From: Eudoraea chungangensis
GTDB taxonomy: Bacteria; Bacteroidota; Bacteroidia; Flavobacteriales; Flavobacteriaceae
Direction: 5' to 3'
DNA length: 64,000 bases
Assembly (NCBI RefSeq): GCF_029360665.1
Contig: NZ_JARDUB010000002.1
Location: forward strand, 310,001-374,000
Shown: positions 1-9,758 of the stretch, in pieces
Numbering within the stretch: the stretch's first letter is position 1
How the letters are laid out: the number at the start of each line of letters is the position of its first letter
Position numbers and translations under genes: made by a program
Notes under the pieces: generated by a model
Databases searched by the model: none
Seen by the model: the letters and a program-made list of their open reading frames with translations, nothing else
Told to the model about the DNA's origin: nothing

Positions 1-1150
1 GGATTCGCAATTTATTCTTAGAGACCTAAGCACTTCTTTTTATTACCCGCATTACGACGCGTCGAATGCCAGACTGTATTTTGCTGCAAATTTCCCCTCG
101 GGCTATGGCGGAACAGACCTTTATTACGTAAATACTAATGAAGGAAAGATAATGTCGGCTCCTATAAATTTAGGGCCTCGGATTAATACCCCAGGTAATG
201 AAGTTTCTCCGTTCGTATATGAAAATAGCTTTTACTTCGCTTCCGATGTCTTTTATGGTTTGGGAGGAATGGATATATATAAGTCTGAAGTACAGGTAGA
301 TGGATCTTTTAGTACGCCAATTAATCTAGGCAAAGGTTTAAATTCTGAAAAGGACGATTTTGGATTTATAATGAAAGATAATTTAACGGCAGGGAAAGGA
401 ATGGTAGGATATTTCTCTTCCGATAGAATAGAAGGAAAAGGTGGGGACGATATATATGGCTTTTTGGTAGATGAAAAACCGGGAATAAAAACTTTGGTGG
501 TTTCTGGATCTATTACCAACACTACCTCTAAAGCAGTCATAGATAAAGCTTTGGTTAAGCTCATAGATCTCAATGATGAAGTCTTAAAAGAAGCTTATAC
601 TAAAGAGGATGGAACTTATAGACTAGAAATTCCATGGCGAGATTCGATTTATGTAGAGATTTCCAAAGAACGATATGCCCCGATAAAAGAACTATATGCT
701 TCTGGAAAGGCAGAGGGTAGCGCTTGGAATAAGGGAATTCTGTTGATTGATGATTTAGTTGAAGAGCGTGAGGATCAGACGGTCTTAAAAATGGAACCTT
801 TTTATTTTGGCAAAGGAAAGTATCAGATTACTCCAGAAATAGCCACCGAGTTAAATAAGGCCATTAATGCTATTACGAGTTTTCCTGACATTCAATTGAG
901 AATAGAATCGCATACTGATAGCCGGGGTGGAGGAGCAACCAATTTTAGGTTGTCACAGAGACGGGCTGAGGCTATTAGAGATTATTTGCTAGACCATGGG
1001 GTCTCCTCCTCAAACATCCTTTATACCGTAGGTTATGGGGAAGATAAAATACTTAATAACTGCACCAATGGGGTATTTTGCCTGGAACAATTTCACAACA
1101 AGAACGAGAGACAATTATTGGTTGTTTTAAACTACGAGTTGCTGTTTTAA
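1..1150 (+). CDS. OmpA-family envelope protein with PD40 repeats (5' end cut by window)
   Basis: The reading frame is open from the first bases of the window, so this is the C-terminal part of a longer protein. Three beta-propeller (PD40-like) strands of the pattern YFAS...GGxDIY are visible, followed by a carboxypeptidase-regulatory-like beta-sandwich (about codons 160-230) and a C-terminal OmpA domain with the peptidoglycan-binding signature SHTDSRG and the RRAEAIRDYL helix. Proteins of this build in Bacteroidota sit in the outer membrane/periplasm and bind peptidoglycan, often next to a PorP/SprF-type gene; that partner would lie outside this window. The domain calls are secure. The exact role is inferred. 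Confidence 0.85.
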   Translation, partial: DSQFILRDLSTSFYYPHYDASNARLYFAANFPSGYGGTDLYYVNTNEGKIMSAPINLGPRINTPGNEVSPFVYENSFYFASDVFYGLGGMDIYKSEVQVDGSFSTPINLGKGLNSEKDDFGFIMKDNLTAGKGMVGYFSSDRIEGKGGDDIYGFLVDEKPGIKTLVVSGSITNTTSKAVIDKALVKLIDLNDEVLKEAYTKEDGTYRLEIPWRDSIYVEISKERYAPIKELYASGKAEGSAWNKGILLIDDLVEEREDQTVLKMEPFYFGKGKYQITPEIATELNKAINAITSFPDIQLRIESHTDSRGGGATNFRLSQRRAEAIRDYLLDHGVSSSNILYTVGYGEDKILNNCTNGVFCLEQFHNKNERQLLVVLNYELLF

Positions 1151-1292
1151 ATAATTTTGAATTTTTGTCTATTACTTAAATACTTGGATTTCTTCCAAAA
1201 GAGACTTTCGTTTGTGAAAAACTATAAAAACTTTCCTCCTCTTTCTTTTTAGTATTCAGTATTAGTTATATTTAGAAAAATTAATTCTTAGA

Positions 1293-1553
1293 ATGAAGTC
1301 AGTATCTAATGCGAAAAAATATTGGAAAATGAACCTTCGCTACGTGACGGTTCTATTGTCTATTTGGTTCCTTGTTTCTTATGTTTTCGGAATATTGCTA
1401 AAAGAAGAGCTCGATGCTTTTCATCTCGGTGGTTTTAAACTGGGTTTTTGGTTTGCTCAGCAAGGATCTATCTATGTTTTCGTAGTTCTCATTTTTATCT
1501 ACGTTCGTCTCATGAATAGCCTGGACAAAAAGTTTGGATTTGATAAGAATTAA
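1293..1553 (+). CDS. DUF4212 small subunit of sodium/solute symporter
   Basis: An 86-residue protein with two hydrophobic segments (about residues 16-35 and 54-72) and the conserved N-terminal YWKMNLRY pattern of DUF4212. In this family the small protein is always encoded directly upstream of a large SSS-family symporter, as here with a 23-base gap. It probably forms or stabilises the symporter complex in the inner membrane. The start is the first ATG in frame. The preceding 142 bases carry no gene and probably hold the promoter for the acetate module. Family membership is clear from sequence and context; the mechanism of the small subunit is not known from this sequence. Confidence 0.85.
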   Translation: MKSVSNAKKYWKMNLRYVTVLLSIWFLVSYVFGILLKEELDAFHLGGFKLGFWFAQQGSIYVFVVLIFIYVRLMNSLDKKFGFDKN

Positions 1554-1576
1554 AATCACCTAAGACCTGCTAAATT

Positions 1577-3268
1577 ATGGATGTTCAATCATGGACACTT
1601 GCTCTTGTAATACTTACATTTTCTATTTATATAGGAATAGCTATCTGGTCTAGGGCCGGATCTACAAAAGAATTTTATGTAGCCGGGGGTGGTGTGCCTG
1701 CCTTGGCAAATGGACTCGCTACAGCCGCAGATTGGATGTCTGCTGCTTCTTTTTTAGGGATGGCGGGTCTTATATCTTATACCGGATATGACGGTTCGGT
1801 TTACCTTATGGGATGGACCGGTGGTTATGTCTTATTAGCACTTTTATTAGCACCCTATTTAAGAAAATTTGGCCAATTTACCGTGCCAGATTTTATTGGA
1901 GATAGATATTACTCTAATGTTGCTAGAACGGTGGCTGTTATTTGTGCTTTATTAGTGTCTTTTACCTATGTGGCCGGCCAAATGAGAGGTGTGGGCCTGG
2001 TTTTTTCCCGTTTTTTAGAAGTACCCATAAATACAGGGGTAATCATTGGAATGATTATCGTCTTATTTTATGCCGTTTTAGGAGGCATGAAGGGTATTAC
2101 CTATACCCAGGTAGCACAGTATTGTGTTTTGATATTCGCCTTTATGGTACCCGCTATTTTTATTTCTATACAAATGACAGGTAGCCCAATACCCCAAATA
2201 GGAATGGGCTCGGAGGTTGTTGGCGAAGGGGTATATTTACTAGATAAGTTAGACGGACTTTCAGCCGAATTAGGATTTGATTCTTATACCGATGGTTCCA
2301 AACCACTGATAGATATCTTCTTTATTACGGCAGCGCTTATGGTAGGCACTGCAGGCCTGCCTCATGTTATCGTCAGGTTTTTTACAGTGCCTAACGTTAG
2401 AGACGCTAGAAAGTCTGCGGGTTATGCTCTTTTATTTATAGCCATATTATATACTACGGCACCTGCAATAGCCGTATTCGCACGTACAAATTTAATTGAA
2501 ACCGTAAGCGACCAACCGTATGAGGATATGCCTTCATGGTTTTCTAAATGGGAGGCTACTGGTCTGGTTGTTTTTGAGGATAAGAATCAGGATGGCCTAA
2601 TTCAATATGTTGCCGATAAGAATGCTAACGAATTAACCGTAGATCCCGATATCACGGTTCTGGCTAATCCTGAAATTGCAAACTTGCCTAATTGGGTGAT
2701 TGCACTGGTGGCGGCCGGAGGATTGGCGGCTGCCTTGTCTACAGCAGCCGGACTTCTTTTGGTAATTTCAACCTCAGTGTCCCATGATTTAATTAAAAAG
2801 CAATTTAGACCTGATATTTCAGATAGAGCCGAATTACTAATCGCCAGAATGTCTGCTGTGGTTGCTGTTTGTATAGCGGGGTATTTTGGTATAAATCCTC
2901 CTGACTTTGTAGCCGCCACCGTGGCATTAGCCTTTGGTCTGGCAGCAGCTTCGTTTTTCCCGGCCATCGTAATGGGAATCTTTTACAAAAAAATGAATAA
3001 AGAAGGTGCTATCGCCGGAATGGTCGTCGGTATATTACTAATGATGTATTACATGCTCAGGTTTAAGTTTGATATGTTCGAAGGAGGAGGAAAGGACGGT
3101 TGGTGGTTCGGAATATCTCCCGAAGGATTTGGTACTGTGGCTATGTTGATTAACTTTATAGTTTCGATAATAATTTCTTATTTTACTCCAGATCCTCCTG
3201 ATGAGGTACAGGAAATTGTTGAGAGGATTCGAATTCCTAGTGGTGTAAAAGAAGCGAATATCCATTAA
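1577..3268 (+). CDS. Sodium/solute symporter, probable acetate/cation symporter
   Basis: A 563-residue polytopic inner-membrane protein of the SSS family, subfamily paired with DUF4212 (VC_2705 type). The N-terminal region has the EFYVAGGGVPALANGLATAADWMSA segment typical of ActP-like carriers, split here to its key parts: FYVAGGG and AADWMSAASF. About a dozen hydrophobic helices follow, with a larger hydrophilic loop around residues 310-370. It lies between the DUF4212 gene and acetyl-CoA synthetase (9-base gap to the latter), which makes acetate or another short monocarboxylate the likely substrate. The substrate is inferred from gene order, not from residues. Confidence 0.82.
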   Translation: MDVQSWTLALVILTFSIYIGIAIWSRAGSTKEFYVAGGGVPALANGLATAADWMSAASFLGMAGLISYTGYDGSVYLMGWTGGYVLLALLLAPYLRKFGQFTVPDFIGDRYYSNVARTVAVICALLVSFTYVAGQMRGVGLVFSRFLEVPINTGVIIGMIIVLFYAVLGGMKGITYTQVAQYCVLIFAFMVPAIFISIQMTGSPIPQIGMGSEVVGEGVYLLDKLDGLSAELGFDSYTDGSKPLIDIFFITAALMVGTAGLPHVIVRFFTVPNVRDARKSAGYALLFIAILYTTAPAIAVFARTNLIETVSDQPYEDMPSWFSKWEATGLVVFEDKNQDGLIQYVADKNANELTVDPDITVLANPEIANLPNWVIALVAAGGLAAALSTAAGLLLVISTSVSHDLIKKQFRPDISDRAELLIARMSAVVAVCIAGYFGINPPDFVAATVALAFGLAAASFFPAIVMGIFYKKMNKEGAIAGMVVGILLMMYYMLRFKFDMFEGGGKDGWWFGISPEGFGTVAMLINFIVSIIISYFTPDPPDEVQEIVERIRIPSGVKEANIH

Positions 3269-3277
3269 TTTAAATTT

Positions 3278-5185
3278 ATGAGTAATTACCATATTAAACA
3301 CCTAGAAGAATATTTTCAGGTATATAGAAAATCTGTGCAACGCCCAGAAACATTTTGGGAAGAAATAGCTGAAGAACATTTTGTTTGGCGAAAAAGATGG
3401 AATAAAGTCTTGGATTGGGATTTTAAAAAACCAGAGATTAAATGGTTTGAGGGCGCGGAATTGAACATTACAGAGAATTGTATAGATCGTCATTTGCCTA
3501 CCAGAAAGAATAAGACTGCCATTATTTTTGAACCAAATAATCCGGAGGAGCCCGCGCAACATATTACTTATGGTAAACTTCACGAGAAGGTATGCCGGAT
3601 GGCTAATGTTCTCAAAGAACAGGGTGTAAAAAAAGGAGATAGGGTATGTATTTATCTGCCAATGATTCCGGAACTGGCTTATGCAGTATTGGCCTGTGCC
3701 AGAATTGGTGCCATACATTCGGTTGTTTTTGCAGGTTTTTCTTCAAACGCCTTGGCTGCCAGAATAAATGATTGTGAATGTAATATGATTATAACTTCCG
3801 ACGGTTCCTATAGAGGGAAGAAAGTTTTGGATTTGAAGAAAATCGTGGATGTTGCCCTAAAGACTTGCCCGGGTATAAAAAAGGTTCTTGTTGCCAAAAG
3901 AACGGGAAACAAGATAAGTATGAAAAAGGACAGGGATTTATGGTTGCAACCTTTACTGGATAATGCCTATGCTGATTTTGATGCGGAGAGAATGGCGGCA
4001 GAAGACCCCCTTTTTATTCTGTACACCTCAGGTTCTACGGGAAAACCTAAGGGGATGGTACATACCTGTGCAGGTTATATGGTCTACACGGCTTATACCT
4101 TTAAAAATATTTTTCAATATAAAGATGGAGATGTTTATTGGTGTACTGCTGATATTGGTTGGATAACCGGTCACTCTTATATTATATATGGGCCTTTAGC
4201 TAATGGAGCTACAACCCTTATGTTTGAAGGTGTTCCTTCGTATCCCGATTATGGGAGGTTTTGGGAAGTGGTTCAGAAACATAAGGTAAACCAGTTCTAT
4301 ACGGCACCAACTGCAATTCGAGCTTTGGCTAAGGAAAACTTAGACTATGTGGAGAAGTATGATTTATCTTCTTTGCGTGTTCTGGGCTCTGTTGGCGAGC
4401 CAATAAACGAGGAAGCTTGGCATTGGTATAACAACAATGTTGGGAAAGGGAAAAGTCCAATTGTGGATACCTGGTGGCAAACAGAAACAGGTGGTATAAT
4501 GATTTCTCCAATACCATTTGTAACGCCAACTACCCCCACCTACGCTACCTTACCATTTATAGGGATTCAGCCGGCTCTTATGAATGAAGAAGGCAAAGAA
4601 ATTAGTGGGGTACAAGTAGACGGAAGACTTTGTATTAAGTTTCCATGGCCATCTATGGCACGAACTATATGGGGGAATCACGATCGTTATAGAGACACCT
4701 ATTTTACGGCCTACGAAGATAAGTACTTTACAGGGGATGGAGCATTGAGAGACGCCGTTGGTTATTATAGGATTACGGGAAGAGTTGATGATGTTATTAT
4801 AGTTTCCGGGCATAATTTAGGAACTGCCCCAATAGAGGATTCCATTAATGAACATCCGGCGGTAGCAGAGTCTGCCATAGTCGGTTTTCCCCACGATGTG
4901 AAAGGTAATGCCTTATATGGTTTTGTAATCCTTAAGGAAGTTGGAGAAGTAAGGGACAGGGATAACCTGAGAAAAGAGATAAATCAGCAAATAACAGAGC
5001 AAATAGGTCCTATAGCCAAACTAGATAAAATTCAGTTTGTTTCAGGACTGCCCAAAACACGCAGCGGAAAAATAATGAGACGTATTTTAAGGAAAATCGC
5101 ATCTAAAGACACCTCCAATATGGGCGATATTAGTACGCTTTTAAACCCGGAAGTGGTAGAGGAGATTCACAAGAATTCTCTATAG
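3278..5185 (+). CDS. acs: Acetyl-CoA synthetase (AMP-forming)
   Basis: A 635-residue cytoplasmic enzyme that activates acetate with ATP and CoA to acetyl-CoA. It shows the acyl-adenylate P-loop YTSGSTGKPKG (near residue 248), the WWQTETGG motif, and the C-terminal PKTRSGKIMRR segment with the catalytic, acetylatable lysine at residue 598. Length and motif order match Acs. It is third in an apparent operon with the DUF4212 and symporter genes, giving import plus activation of acetate. It ends 11 bases from the convergent Nramp-like gene, with no clear terminator hairpin in between. Confidence 0.95.
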   Translation: MSNYHIKHLEEYFQVYRKSVQRPETFWEEIAEEHFVWRKRWNKVLDWDFKKPEIKWFEGAELNITENCIDRHLPTRKNKTAIIFEPNNPEEPAQHITYGKLHEKVCRMANVLKEQGVKKGDRVCIYLPMIPELAYAVLACARIGAIHSVVFAGFSSNALAARINDCECNMIITSDGSYRGKKVLDLKKIVDVALKTCPGIKKVLVAKRTGNKISMKKDRDLWLQPLLDNAYADFDAERMAAEDPLFILYTSGSTGKPKGMVHTCAGYMVYTAYTFKNIFQYKDGDVYWCTADIGWITGHSYIIYGPLANGATTLMFEGVPSYPDYGRFWEVVQKHKVNQFYTAPTAIRALAKENLDYVEKYDLSSLRVLGSVGEPINEEAWHWYNNNVGKGKSPIVDTWWQTETGGIMISPIPFVTPTTPTYATLPFIGIQPALMNEEGKEISGVQVDGRLCIKFPWPSMARTIWGNHDRYRDTYFTAYEDKYFTGDGALRDAVGYYRITGRVDDVIIVSGHNLGTAPIEDSINEHPAVAESAIVGFPHDVKGNALYGFVILKEVGEVRDRDNLRKEINQQITEQIGPIAKLDKIQFVSGLPKTRSGKIMRRILRKIASKDTSNMGDISTLLNPEVVEEIHKNSL

Positions 5186-5196
5186 GTAACTTAGAT

Positions 5197-6462
5197 TTAT
5201 ACCCATAACATCCAACAGTAATAGATAGCGAAAAAGGATAGAAATAGCATTCCGGCGTAGGTTAACAGGCGCATTCCGGCCCGAGGTCTAAATTGTTTGG
5301 GCAAGTCATGGCTCATTACATTTTTTAAGTTCATATATCCAACGATAGGGGCAAAAACAAAGGATATAAAGGTTGCCAAGGCTACTAAAAATCCCATGTT
5401 AGCGCCAAAAACACTTATTACGGCAAAATTAATCGTCGCTAATACAACTACGGCCAATGCATAGTACTTTTTATTGTTAAGTGTCTTTTTCTTGTTGGAT
5501 AGATGCCCTATAATATCTATACTTACTCTTGAAATAGCATCATGGGCAGTCATGCAGGTGCTAAACATAGTGGCAAAAGCCGAAATGGCTATAAAAACAT
5601 ATGCCCATTGTCCGATGTGGGTGGTAAATAGATTTACAACCTGATCTGCGAAGACCGTGGCGTTGCTGCTTAATTCTGTCTGGGTTCCATATAGTGTTAA
5701 CCATCCTATGATTAAAAAAAATACGGCTAGAACCGCGGTCATAACATATCCGGAATTAAATTCTTGAAGCGCTTCTCGGAGGGTAGGTTTGCTTTTTTCT
5801 AGTTTATATTTTTCTAGACTCCACAGACTTAACCAACTCGAAGCTTCAACAGCCGTAGGCATCCACCCAATTAAACCAATTAAAAATAGTATACTCGCTT
5901 CATTAAATATTGCCGGAGCTCTAAATTCATTTACTTTCTCAACAGGACCCTTAAAAATTACTAACAGTGTAGTTACGAAAAGGGCAATAAATAAAATTGA
6001 AATAATATATTTCAAAGAAATTTCTAAAAACCTATAGCGGCCAATAATAAGTAAAGTGCTTATCAGAAAGAAAAGAATTAATGCCGTGATCCCTATGGAA
6101 GCTTCTTTAAAGTCGAATAAATTAATAAACAGACCCGCCGTCACTACATAAAGAGCAGCCAGTATGGTAAAAGTTGTAACGAGTGTAATAAATGCATAAA
6201 GCCATAAATAGGTCTTCCCGCGTCTTAAATAGCCTTCGATAAGAGATTTATTGGTCACGTTGGTATAACGGATACCATATTCAAAAAAAGGATATTTAAA
6301 GAAGTTTGCTAAAATTATGGGAATCACCATAACCCAGCCGTATTGTGCTCCTGCTTTAGTGGAGAGAACAAGGTGAGAAGTGCCAATGGCCATGCTTGCA
6401 AATAATAGACCAGGACCTAAGTTTTTTAACAAAATTTTAATTTTTGAATTGACCATTCTCAA
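5197..6462 (-). CDS. Nramp-related membrane transporter lacking the DPGN motif
   Basis: A 421-residue protein with about 11 transmembrane segments and the Nramp fold signature at the N-terminus (LGPGLLFASM followed by KAGAQYG). The TM1 metal-binding motif DPGN of true Mn/Fe transporters aligns with GTSH (residues 27-30), so both the Asp and Asn ligands are absent. TM6 has MPTAVEASSW where canonical members have MPH. It is therefore a divergent Nramp-superfamily transporter of unknown substrate. A second ATG two codons downstream could be the start. It follows the SanA-like gene by 15 bases on the same strand, so the two are probably co-transcribed. Confidence 0.75.
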   Translation of the reverse strand: MRMVNSKIKILLKNLGPGLLFASMAIGTSHLVLSTKAGAQYGWVMVIPIILANFFKYPFFEYGIRYTNVTNKSLIEGYLRRGKTYLWLYAFITLVTTFTILAALYVVTAGLFINLFDFKEASIGITALILFFLISTLLIIGRYRFLEISLKYIISILFIALFVTTLLVIFKGPVEKVNEFRAPAIFNEASILFLIGLIGWMPTAVEASSWLSLWSLEKYKLEKSKPTLREALQEFNSGYVMTAVLAVFFLIIGWLTLYGTQTELSSNATVFADQVVNLFTTHIGQWAYVFIAISAFATMFSTCMTAHDAISRVSIDIIGHLSNKKKTLNNKKYYALAVVVLATINFAVISVFGANMGFLVALATFISFVFAPIVGYMNLKNVMSHDLPKQFRPRAGMRLLTYAGMLFLSFFAIYYCWMLWV

Positions 6463-6477
6463 AACTAATTGTATGAA

Positions 6478-7125
6478 TTATTTTATTTCTACTCTTTCGC
6501 CGTAAAAACGAGGTTGTGTATTCAGAATAAGGTCAATAAAAACCTTTACTCTGGCAAAGTATTCTCGAAATTGCACTTTTATGCCTTCTTTTCCTGAAAT
6601 TCCCTTTGCGTTAAAGCCAATCGCTTTTAATCGTTTTTTATCAGCGAGATAAATAGCTCTTTCGTTGTGAAATTCCTGAGATATTACCGTTACCCTTTCA
6701 AGTCCGAAGATGTATTTTGCTCTTACCATAGAATCTAAAGTTCTAAATCCTGCGTAGTCAAGGAATATTTTTTCCGCTGGAATTCCGCCATTTATTAGAT
6801 CTTTTTTTATGGTGTTTGGTTCATTATAATAAATACTTCCATTGTCTCCACTTACCAGCACAAAACTTATTTTACCCGCACTGTAAAGGGCTATGGTAGC
6901 TTGTATTCTGTTAGTATAATAAGGATTTGCACCTCCATCTACCAACATTTTCGCAGTGCCAAGAACCAAGCCAACTTTGTTCGTGGGAATCTTACTAACC
7001 TCATTGTAGGTCTTACCTTTTACAGACTGGGTAATGGTTAAATTTGCCAAAACAAGAATGAATAAAAACGGAACAATAATCAAGGCAAAGAGCGTAAAAT
7101 ATTTGTTCTTGAAAATACGAGTCAT
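6478..7125 (-). CDS. SanA/YdcF-like DUF218 membrane-anchored protein
   Basis: A 215-residue protein with one N-terminal transmembrane anchor (about residues 10-30) and a periplasmic DUF218 domain. Family hallmarks are VGLVLGTAK at the domain start, NRIQATIALYSAGK, the VLVSGDNG strand, DYAGFRTLDSMVRAK and ISQEFHNERA. It is the SanA branch, linked in enterobacteria to vancomycin exclusion at high temperature and thus to envelope integrity. The biochemical activity is not established. It precedes the Nramp-like gene in a probable two-gene unit. SanA identity is strong by motif order; function in this organism is inferred. Confidence 0.85.
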   Translation of the reverse strand: MTRIFKNKYFTLFALIIVPFLFILVLANLTITQSVKGKTYNEVSKIPTNKVGLVLGTAKMLVDGGANPYYTNRIQATIALYSAGKISFVLVSGDNGSIYYNEPNTIKKDLINGGIPAEKIFLDYAGFRTLDSMVRAKYIFGLERVTVISQEFHNERAIYLADKKRLKAIGFNAKGISGKEGIKVQFREYFARVKVFIDLILNTQPRFYGERVEIK

Positions 7126-7321
7126 AGCTGTTTTGAAATTATTAGAGAAAGATACTACTAAATTTAATAGGCGTAAAAAAGGATTTTTACTGTATAAATA
7201 AAGAAAAACTGCTGCTCGGTTTTAACGAAAAGTGTTTTGTGTATCAAATTTTAGTAAACATTGTAAATGAAGTTCTGGAATTAAGGTATTTTTCCGTACT
7301 TCGTAAAAACCGGAAAAGATT

Positions 7322-7843
7322 ATGACCTTATTTATTGATATGGATGAAGTGCTGGCCGATACCTACGGTGCTCATATTAGATTTTATAACGACGTTTATA
7401 ATGAATCGCTCTCTAAAAAAGATTGTTTGGGTGGAGAAGTTTGGCAAAGTGTGCCAAAAGAAAGACAAAGCAGTATACATGAACACTGTTATGAAAAGGG
7501 CTTCTTTCGCAATTTGAAACCTATTGAAAATAGTATCGAGGTTGTGCGAGAATTGGATAAATATTATAACATTTATATAGCCTCTGCCGCAATGCAGTTC
7601 CCTAATTCTTTAGAAGAGAAACACTATTGGTTAGAAGAGTATTTTCCTTTTATTCCCTGGCAACAAAGGATATTATGTGGAAATAAACATATACTTAAGG
7701 GAGACATATTAATAGACGACAGAAAGTATAATCTAGAAAGTTTTGAGGGCAGATCTCTTCTGTTTACCTCTCCTCACAATGTAAATACCAATGGTTTTGA
7801 ACGAGTAAATACTTGGGGAGATGTAGCTTCCTTGCTCCTTTAG
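7322..7843 (+). CDS. 5'(3')-deoxyribonucleotidase (NT5C-like, HAD superfamily)
   Basis: A 173-residue cytoplasmic HAD phosphatase. The N-terminal catalytic motif is DMDEVLAD (nucleophile Asp and acid/base Asp), with a second motif in YIASAAMQFPNS and the late acidic motif LIDDRKYN. The small size and the segment W...FFRNLKPIENS fit the NT5C family, which dephosphorylates deoxyribonucleoside monophosphates and helps balance dNTP pools. It is a monocistronic gene divergent from the SanA-like gene, with about 200 bases between them that should hold both promoters. Family assignment is confident; substrate preference is from the family. Confidence 0.85.
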   Translation: MTLFIDMDEVLADTYGAHIRFYNDVYNESLSKKDCLGGEVWQSVPKERQSSIHEHCYEKGFFRNLKPIENSIEVVRELDKYYNIYIASAAMQFPNSLEEKHYWLEEYFPFIPWQQRILCGNKHILKGDILIDDRKYNLESFEGRSLLFTSPHNVNTNGFERVNTWGDVASLLL

Positions 7844-7912
7844 TAGGGTTAATTATATTTTACAAAATAACGCTAGATAATTTTACACTTCCTAAGATGC
7901 AGGAATTAAGTT

Positions 7913-9643
7913 TTAGTTTTTGACTTTTTCTTTCCTTTCTTTTTGCTTTTTGCTTTTTGCTTTTTGCGAATTTGAACTGCTAGTTGGTGAAGGTTTTGCT
8001 AGTGGATTAATAGAGTTTATAAGCCCAGATTGAATACCTTTCCATAGGAAGTTTCCGAGTCCTTTATATTTAACACGTTCAAACTTCATACTGGCAATAA
8101 ATACCTTTCCATTATTACCAGGATTAGATTTAGGGACTACGGCATTCGCAAGCCAGGAAAGTGTTTTGGCTTGGGACTGGTCTTCTTTGTAAAGATCAAC
8201 TTCCAGTTCTTTGTATAACATGGTAAATTCTCCTTCCAGCTTTTCATCATTTCCTTGGGCACTCCATTTAATGCCGTTTAAGACACCTCCCTCTATTTTT
8301 ATATTCAACGCTTTAAAAACTACAGAATTGAATTTATTGAAATTTACCCCTTTGTTTGAATGACCTGTAAACGTGAAGGCATTGTTATAGGAATTATAGG
8401 GCATATTTATTTTAGTTTCAATAGGTAATTCGCCTGAGAGAAGGGTATTTATAGATATCTCTAATGCTTTGTTTTTTAAGGTAGTATCCTTTAAGGAAGT
8501 AACATTACTAATGTTTATATTAAGATCTGTTAGATTTAAGTCTAATAGGTCTTTGGGTGCTTTGTCCTGTTCGGAATAATTGAGGGTAGAATTCTTGATG
8601 TCGATGGACTGAATCAGCATAGGAAAATTCAAATTTTGCAAGGATTCCTGTGGTAGATTCTTTACTTTTTTAGTGTTAAATGGCTTGCTTTTATCTTTAG
8701 TTATTTCGGCCGTTAACTGCTCTATTATTATTTGGTCAATGATAAGAATTCCGGAATGAATTAAAGGATTCAGATTAAAACCATTAATATTCATTTTTTG
8801 CATTTCTAGTTTGTATACTTCAGACGTATATTTGGAAGCGCTCATGATTTGAGTATTTTCCACCATAGGACTGAAAGCAAATCCGTCTATCTCAATACTT
8901 TGTTTGCTATGGTCATATACTAAGTTGTCTAAATTTACAGAGTAGAAGTCTGCATTTAAATCGATTGTTTGCTTTTGTAGTTTAAAAAGAAGCTTTTCGG
9001 TATTAAAGTAAAAGTAGTTGGGGTTTTTTTCTGATGGTTCCAGGTCAATCCCATCAATCGTCATGTCTTTACCGGTATATTGCAAAATGGTGTCTTTGCT
9101 CACCACATCTAAAATCTGTAATTCGTAGTCAACTATATTAAACTCGGACAGGCTTATTTCTTTTGTTTTTCTAATTTGAATAGAATCTAAATAGAAATTC
9201 GATTTACTTGTACCTGGAACGGAATCTGTTTTATAATTTTCAGGGTGTTTTAATATTTTAAAAGTAGGTTTGTTGATCTGAATGTTTCGTATGTTCAGAT
9301 GATTATTAAGAAGTAAATCAATGATTCCTATTCCTTTAAATGATACCTGATCTACGCTTAATTCTTTTAAAGTAGGTTCCGGAGCTTCCCCATTATTAAA
9401 AGCTTCAAGATAGGCGTCACTAGGTTTAATTTTAAAGTCTTTTAAAACAATAGAACCTCCCAAAAGGCGTATATCTAGACTTCCAGCCTGATAGATATAT
9501 TCATTTTTAGCATTTAATACTTCTAATTCAGATTTTAGGTAGTTTTTTGCTGCTTTGTTAAGAAATGAATGGCCAAAAATGCCAATAATCAAAAGAATAA
9601 TTCCTATTCCTAAAAGAAAACCCAAAAGTTTTTTATTCTTCAT
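7913..9643 (-). CDS. AsmA-like inner-membrane-anchored protein, hypothetical
   Basis: A 576-residue protein with one N-terminal transmembrane helix (about residues 8-26) and a long, mostly beta extracytoplasmic region. It opens with the AsmA-type pattern of a leader helix, then SLDIRLLGGSIVLKDFKI, repeated beta-strand modules and a conserved C-terminal domain. Such proteins are thought to help lipid movement or envelope assembly. The last 30 residues are rich in Ser, Lys and Gln; part of this tail is encoded by a perfect heptanucleotide tandem repeat (positions 7939-7966). It is probably monocistronic. The assignment is by overall architecture, so it is moderate. Confidence 0.6.
   Translation of the reverse strand: MKNKKLLGFLLGIGIILLIIGIFGHSFLNKAAKNYLKSELEVLNAKNEYIYQAGSLDIRLLGGSIVLKDFKIKPSDAYLEAFNNGEAPEPTLKELSVDQVSFKGIGIIDLLLNNHLNIRNIQINKPTFKILKHPENYKTDSVPGTSKSNFYLDSIQIRKTKEISLSEFNIVDYELQILDVVSKDTILQYTGKDMTIDGIDLEPSEKNPNYFYFNTEKLLFKLQKQTIDLNADFYSVNLDNLVYDHSKQSIEIDGFAFSPMVENTQIMSASKYTSEVYKLEMQKMNINGFNLNPLIHSGILIIDQIIIEQLTAEITKDKSKPFNTKKVKNLPQESLQNLNFPMLIQSIDIKNSTLNYSEQDKAPKDLLDLNLTDLNINISNVTSLKDTTLKNKALEISINTLLSGELPIETKINMPYNSYNNAFTFTGHSNKGVNFNKFNSVVFKALNIKIEGGVLNGIKWSAQGNDEKLEGEFTMLYKELEVDLYKEDQSQAKTLSWLANAVVPKSNPGNNGKVFIASMKFERVKYKGLGNFLWKGIQSGLINSINPLAKPSPTSSSNSQKAKSKKQKERKEKVKN
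7939..7966. repeat. Heptanucleotide tandem repeat, four copies of CTTTTTG
   Basis: Four perfect consecutive copies of a 7-base unit lie inside the 3' end of the AsmA-like gene. The unit is not a multiple of three, so gain or loss of one copy would shift the frame of the last 9-18 codons. The repeat encodes the lysine-rich SQKAKSKKQK tail. Confidence 0.9.
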
Positions 9644-9758
9644 AGAGATGGTTGTCTAATACAACTGTAGCCATAGCGCAATGCAATATTGTTGCTCTTT
9701 TAGTACACTGGTATTACCTTTAAATGTAAGAAATGTTTTCTAAAGTCTGTATGAGGCC

